DNA from: Proteobacteria bacterium UBA1278
GTDB taxonomy: Bacteria > Pseudomonadota > Gammaproteobacteria > Comchoanobacterales > Comchoanobacteraceae
DNA length: 9,649 bases
Assembly (NCBI GenBank): GCA_002308435.1
Contig: DBUY01000064.1
Location: forward strand, 1 to 9,649
Direction of reading: 5' to 3'
The notes under the pieces are model-generated. The model did not search any database, was not told where the DNA came from, and worked only from the letters and a program-made list of their open reading frames with translations. Of this stretch, positions 6,643-9,649 are shown piece after piece. The position numbers and the translations under genes are program-made. How positions within the stretch are numbered: position 1 is the first letter of the stretch; every line of letters starts with the position of its first letter.

Positions 6643-8028
6643 TTGCTACTGCGTTATGCGTCTCTGCTTATGTTGGTATTAGCCATAGAAACCTATATCA
6701 CCCCCTATCTCAATGCTTTCAATGCCGTTGTCTGGGGCCCCCCAATGTTGTCAATGCTTGCAATTATTGGCGTTTATCTGATGTTTGGCCTGCGTTTTTT
6801 CCCGCAGAGACGTCTAGGATACGCGATAAGGACTTTATCTCAGCCCCAACGGTCAAAGAAAGGAGATATCTCGGCTTATAATGCACTAATGACAGCATTG
6901 TCTTCTACGGTTGGCACAGGGAATATCGCAGGTGTTGCCACGGCAATTTTTCTTGGTGGGCCTGGGGCTGTGTTTTACATGTGGGTCATGGCAACAGTCG
7001 GGATGGCAACCACCTTTACTGAGGCCATGTGCGCTGTTCGTTATCGTGCTGTTGATGCCAGAAAACATTATGTCGGTGGTCCAATGTTCTATATAAAAGC
7101 AGGGTTTGGCACACGATTTCAGATAGTTGGCCGTTTTTTTTCAGGTGCCTATGCGCTTTTTCTTGCAGTTGCAGCACTCGGCGTGGGTAATGCCGTACAG
7201 ATCAACTCATTGGCAGCGATCATGGACAGTGATTTTGGGGTTGCGCCATTACTCACTGGCATGATTTGTGCCCTGTTAATTGCCTGCGTACTGTTAGGCG
7301 GTATTAAGCGAATCGGTGTCGTTGCAGGAAAGTTGGTCCCCCTGATGCTTATCTTGTATCTTGGCACTGGTTTATTGATCTTAATCTCGCGTTTTCAGAG
7401 TATCCCAGGCGTGTTGATCATGATCATCAGGGAAGCCTTCGAGCCTGCAGAGGTCGGTCAGGGTATTCTTGGGGCTGGGTCTGCAATGGCAATACGCTAT
7501 GGTGTTGCTCGGGGCAGCTTCTCTAATGAAGCGGGCTGGGGCACCACTTCGATAGCACACGCAGCAGCCCAGACCAATGACGCTGTTCGACAAGGCTGCA
7601 TTGCTATGCTTGGCACATTTATTGACACCATGATCGTTTGTACCATGACTGCGCTTATTATTTTAATGACTGCAGGCTACGAATCAGGAGAGAATGGCGC
7701 TGTTTTAACTGGCTTATCGTTTGGGCGTGCCATACCAGGTGGTATGCATATTGTAGCAGTTACACTGCTCATTTTTTCTTTTACCACTCTGCTTGGATGG
7801 AGTTATTATGGTGAAAAGGGCTTGCAATACCTGTTGGGTGAGTGGTCAGTCTATCCCTATCGGATACTCTGGGTCGCTGTGATTCCAATCGGTGCGGTGG
7901 TTGAACTGGAGTTTGTGTGGACATTAGCGGAGACCTTGTCTGCATTTATGATTGTTCCCAATGTGATTGGGCTTACCCTACTGAGTCGGCGTGTTTTTGC
8001 GTGGACTGCCCGTGCAGATCAGATATGA
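6643..8028 (+). CDS. AGCS-family sodium:alanine (amino acid) symporter
   Basis: The product of 461 residues (from TTG at 6643) is a polytopic inner-membrane carrier that takes up alanine or glycine with sodium. Family marks are WGPP (31-34), TALSSTVGTGNIAGVATAI (84-102), GGPGAVFYMW (105-114) with the following FTEAM and YR, YVGGPMFYI (143-151), SNEAGWG (294-300) followed by IAHAAAQT, YYGEKG, and a final helix ending MIVPNVIGL. Hydrophobic segments alternate with short loops throughout, as expected for about ten or eleven helices. The start is uncertain: no ATG lies between the upstream stop (6613-6615) and 6670, so either TTG 6643 or ATG 6670 is used; neither has a Shine-Dalgarno. Family N-termini would fit either. 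It is convergent with radA across 99 bases. Substrate preference cannot be read from sequence alone. Gene names agcS, alsT, dagA and yaaJ are used for relatives. Confidence 0.93.
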   Translation: MLLRYASLLMLVLAIETYITPYLNAFNAVVWGPPMLSMLAIIGVYLMFGLRFFPQRRLGYAIRTLSQPQRSKKGDISAYNALMTALSSTVGTGNIAGVATAIFLGGPGAVFYMWVMATVGMATTFTEAMCAVRYRAVDARKHYVGGPMFYIKAGFGTRFQIVGRFFSGAYALFLAVAALGVGNAVQINSLAAIMDSDFGVAPLLTGMICALLIACVLLGGIKRIGVVAGKLVPLMLILYLGTGLLILISRFQSIPGVLIMIIREAFEPAEVGQGILGAGSAMAIRYGVARGSFSNEAGWGTTSIAHAAAQTNDAVRQGCIAMLGTFIDTMIVCTMTALIILMTAGYESGENGAVLTGLSFGRAIPGGMHIVAVTLLIFSFTTLLGWSYYGEKGLQYLLGEWSVYPYRILWVAVIPIGAVVELEFVWTLAETLSAFMIVPNVIGLTLLSRRVFAWTARADQI

Positions 8029-8041
8029 TGTGATTTTTCTG

Positions 8042-8060
8042 GCGAGCTTAATGAGCTTGC
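8042..8060 (+). repeat. Hairpin between symporter and radA stops
   Basis: GCGAGCT (8042-8048) pairs with AGCTTGC (8054-8060) with one G-U pair and a five-base loop, 14 bases after the symporter stop. No T-run follows on the plus strand. It may help end or stabilise the symporter transcript; evidence is weak. Confidence 0.3.
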
Positions 8061-8127
8061 GTATGACCATCGAAGACCGCTGTATTTCACATAGTGGTTT
8101 GTTCTTTTCGTGTCTATTGCAGAATAC

Positions 8128-9522
8128 TTATTGCGCTGCGGCTATCTTCTGCGTTTCTGCCAGTGCGCTGAGCGCCATTTTAGCTTCACGGATATGTGCT
8201 ACTTGAATACACTGTATGCCTGCAGGCACTTTGAGTTGGTTGGCTTTTGGCATAATCACGACTGAAATACCATGCTTCACTGCCGCTTGTAATCGTGCTT
8301 GACCTTGTTGAATGGGCCGCACTTCGCCATTGAGTCCACACTCGCCGACAACCATGAGACCGCGCGGCAGAACCCAGTTGTTCAAGCTGGAAACGATGGC
8401 CATGGCCAAAGCTAGATCACTGGCAGTTTCTGTAACCTTTAGCCCACCGACTACATTGATAAAAACATCGTTGGCATGCGTGGCGACCCCGGCGTGTTTG
8501 TGTAACAAGGCCAGTAACATATTGACTCGCTGGCCATCGAGACCAACAACCACCCGGCGCGGATTCTGGCCATGACTCTCATCTACCAGTGCCTGAAGTT
8601 CGACTAATAGAGAACGACTGCCTTCCCACAAAGCCATGACGACACTACCAGATGCTGATTGTGTGGCTTTGCTCATAAATAACAGCGATGGGTGTTTGAC
8701 CTCGCGCATGCCATCTTCCATCATGGCAAATACTCCCAATTCATGTACAGCACCGAAGCGGTTTTTGGAGGCACGCAGTAAGCGATAACGCCCGCTTTGT
8801 TCGCCCTCTAAATACAATACTGTATCGACCATGTGCTCAAGTACGCGCGGCCCCGCAACATGGCCTTCCTTGGTCATATGACCAATCAAAATAATGGATA
8901 CGCCTGTTTGCTTTGCTAGATGCGTTAGCATCATGGCGCATTCACGCACCTGACTAATACTGCCAGCTGCAGACTGTAGGCTGGATAACACCATGGTTTG
9001 TATGGAGTCAATGACCACGATTTTGCTATGTTCTTTTTTGATTGCATTGAGAATACTATCCATATCCACGGCACTGTAGAGCCAGCAGGCACTGCGGTCA
9101 AGCCCCATGCGCTCAGCACGCAACGCTACTTGTTCACTGCTTTCTTCGCCAGTTACATAGAGCACTTTGTGTTTTTTCGCACCTAAGTTGCACAATAACT
9201 GCAAAATCAACGTCGATTTGCCGACACCTGGATCGCCGCCCAGCAGGGTGACTGATCCAACAACTAACCCACCGCCCAAGACGCGATCACACTCATCCCA
9301 GCCAGTTTTAAAGCGCTCTGTCTCACTGGCTTCGACCGATTCGAGTAGAACAACGCCCTCTGCACTGGTCCCGCTATACCCGCTTGCACCCGTCTTGTTA
9401 TCTGGAATCACAACTTGTTCGATGATGCTCTCCCATGTACCACACTGAAAACAGCGCCCGGCCCACTGTCGTACGACGGTGCCACAATGTTGACATTGGT
9501 ACTGGGTATTTTTCTTAGCCAT
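8128..9522 (-). CDS. radA: DNA repair protein RadA (Sms)
   Basis: The product has 464 residues, near the 460 of E. coli RadA, a DnaB-like RecA-fold ATPase that drives branch migration and processing of recombination intermediates. Visible parts: an N-terminal zinc finger C10-x2-C13 ... C24-x2-C27; Walker A GGDPGVGKST (95-104, Lys102); a Walker B-like strand IVVIDSIQTM; the RadA-specific KNRFG motif (253-257); and a C-terminal Lon-like domain containing GECGLNGEVRPI. The frame stays open upstream to 9615, but ATG 9522 (MAKKN...) is chosen because the family starts just before the zinc finger and because a promoter lies within the longer frame at 9554-9582. No clear Shine-Dalgarno is seen. The last 17 codons or so have a decayed copy at 6514-6595. 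Confidence 0.97.
   Translation of the reverse strand: MAKKNTQYQCQHCGTVVRQWAGRCFQCGTWESIIEQVVIPDNKTGASGYSGTSAEGVVLLESVEASETERFKTGWDECDRVLGGGLVVGSVTLLGGDPGVGKSTLILQLLCNLGAKKHKVLYVTGEESSEQVALRAERMGLDRSACWLYSAVDMDSILNAIKKEHSKIVVIDSIQTMVLSSLQSAAGSISQVRECAMMLTHLAKQTGVSIILIGHMTKEGHVAGPRVLEHMVDTVLYLEGEQSGRYRLLRASKNRFGAVHELGVFAMMEDGMREVKHPSLLFMSKATQSASGSVVMALWEGSRSLLVELQALVDESHGQNPRRVVVGLDGQRVNMLLALLHKHAGVATHANDVFINVVGGLKVTETASDLALAMAIVSSLNNWVLPRGLMVVGECGLNGEVRPIQQGQARLQAAVKHGISVVIMPKANQLKVPAGIQCIQVAHIREAKMALSALAETQKIAAAQ
8154..8238 (-). repeat. Intact radA segment matching the upstream remnant
   Basis: This is the parent or sister copy of 6514-6595, within the 3' end of radA. The two are direct repeats 1.64 kb apart, with the whole symporter gene between them. 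Confidence 0.85.
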
Positions 9523-9553
9523 GCACTGTAGTTGTGGTATGAAATATGCTCGC

Positions 9554-9582
9554 AGTCTAGCAGATCTTGACGCACTTGTCAG
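9554..9582 (-). promoter_or_regulatory. Probable sigma70 promoter of radA
   Basis: On the minus strand, CTGACA (9577-9582, 5 of 6 to TTGACA) is followed at exactly 17 bases by TAGACT (9554-9559, 4 of 6 to TATAAT), and the -10 is preceded by TGC, an extended -10. Transcription would start near 9547, giving a leader of about 25 bases before ATG 9522. Confidence 0.6.
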
Positions 9583-9649
9583 TACAGCGACTTTTAGAAT
9601 CGCGGTTACAGCCACTCTGAATTTTTATCATCATGTTCTGTGGATTTGC

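Noticed and set aside
9523..9615. N-terminal extension of RadA to 9615
   Set aside because: The family begins at the MAKK segment before the zinc finger, and a 17-base-spaced promoter lies inside the extension.

Overview
The window looks like chromosomal DNA of a gammaproteobacterium with moderate GC. The evidence is a holC-valS pair (HolC is the chi subunit of DNA polymerase III, found mainly in gamma- and betaproteobacteria), a full-length RadA, and an AGCS-type sodium:alanine symporter. Two genes for repeat proteins of a eukaryote-like or effector-like style sit on either side of holC-valS. They hint at a host-associated lifestyle, but the sequence does not settle genus or lifestyle.

Layout. 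(1) 1-1139, plus: the 3' part of a gene that enters from outside the window and encodes a helical protein built of about six tandem repeats of 43-49 residues; family not recognised. (2) 1140-1453: intergenic, with small inverted repeats and, at its end, a good sigma70-type promoter. (3) 1454-4649, plus: holC and valS, one nucleotide apart, a replication clamp-loader accessory subunit and valyl-tRNA synthetase, closed by a probable terminator at 4671-4706. (4) 4948-6288, minus: a BspA-type leucine-rich repeat protein with an exact 22-residue period and no signal peptide, convergent with valS, with its own promoter. Its reading frame stays open for 73 codons past the stop. (5) 6301-6642: a spacer that holds a decayed copy of the 3' end of radA. 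(6) 6643-8028, plus: AGCS symporter. (7) 8128-9522, minus: radA, convergent with the symporter, with a promoter at 9554-9582 that lies inside a longer but false reading frame and fixes the start.

The housekeeping functions (replication, translation, recombination/repair, amino-acid uptake) are ordinary and not a pathway. The unusual parts are the two repeat proteins and the radA-tail duplication. The direct repeats 6514-6595 and 8154-8238 bracket the symporter gene and record a past rearrangement. No tRNA, rRNA, CRISPR array, transposase or clear new multi-gene system was seen.
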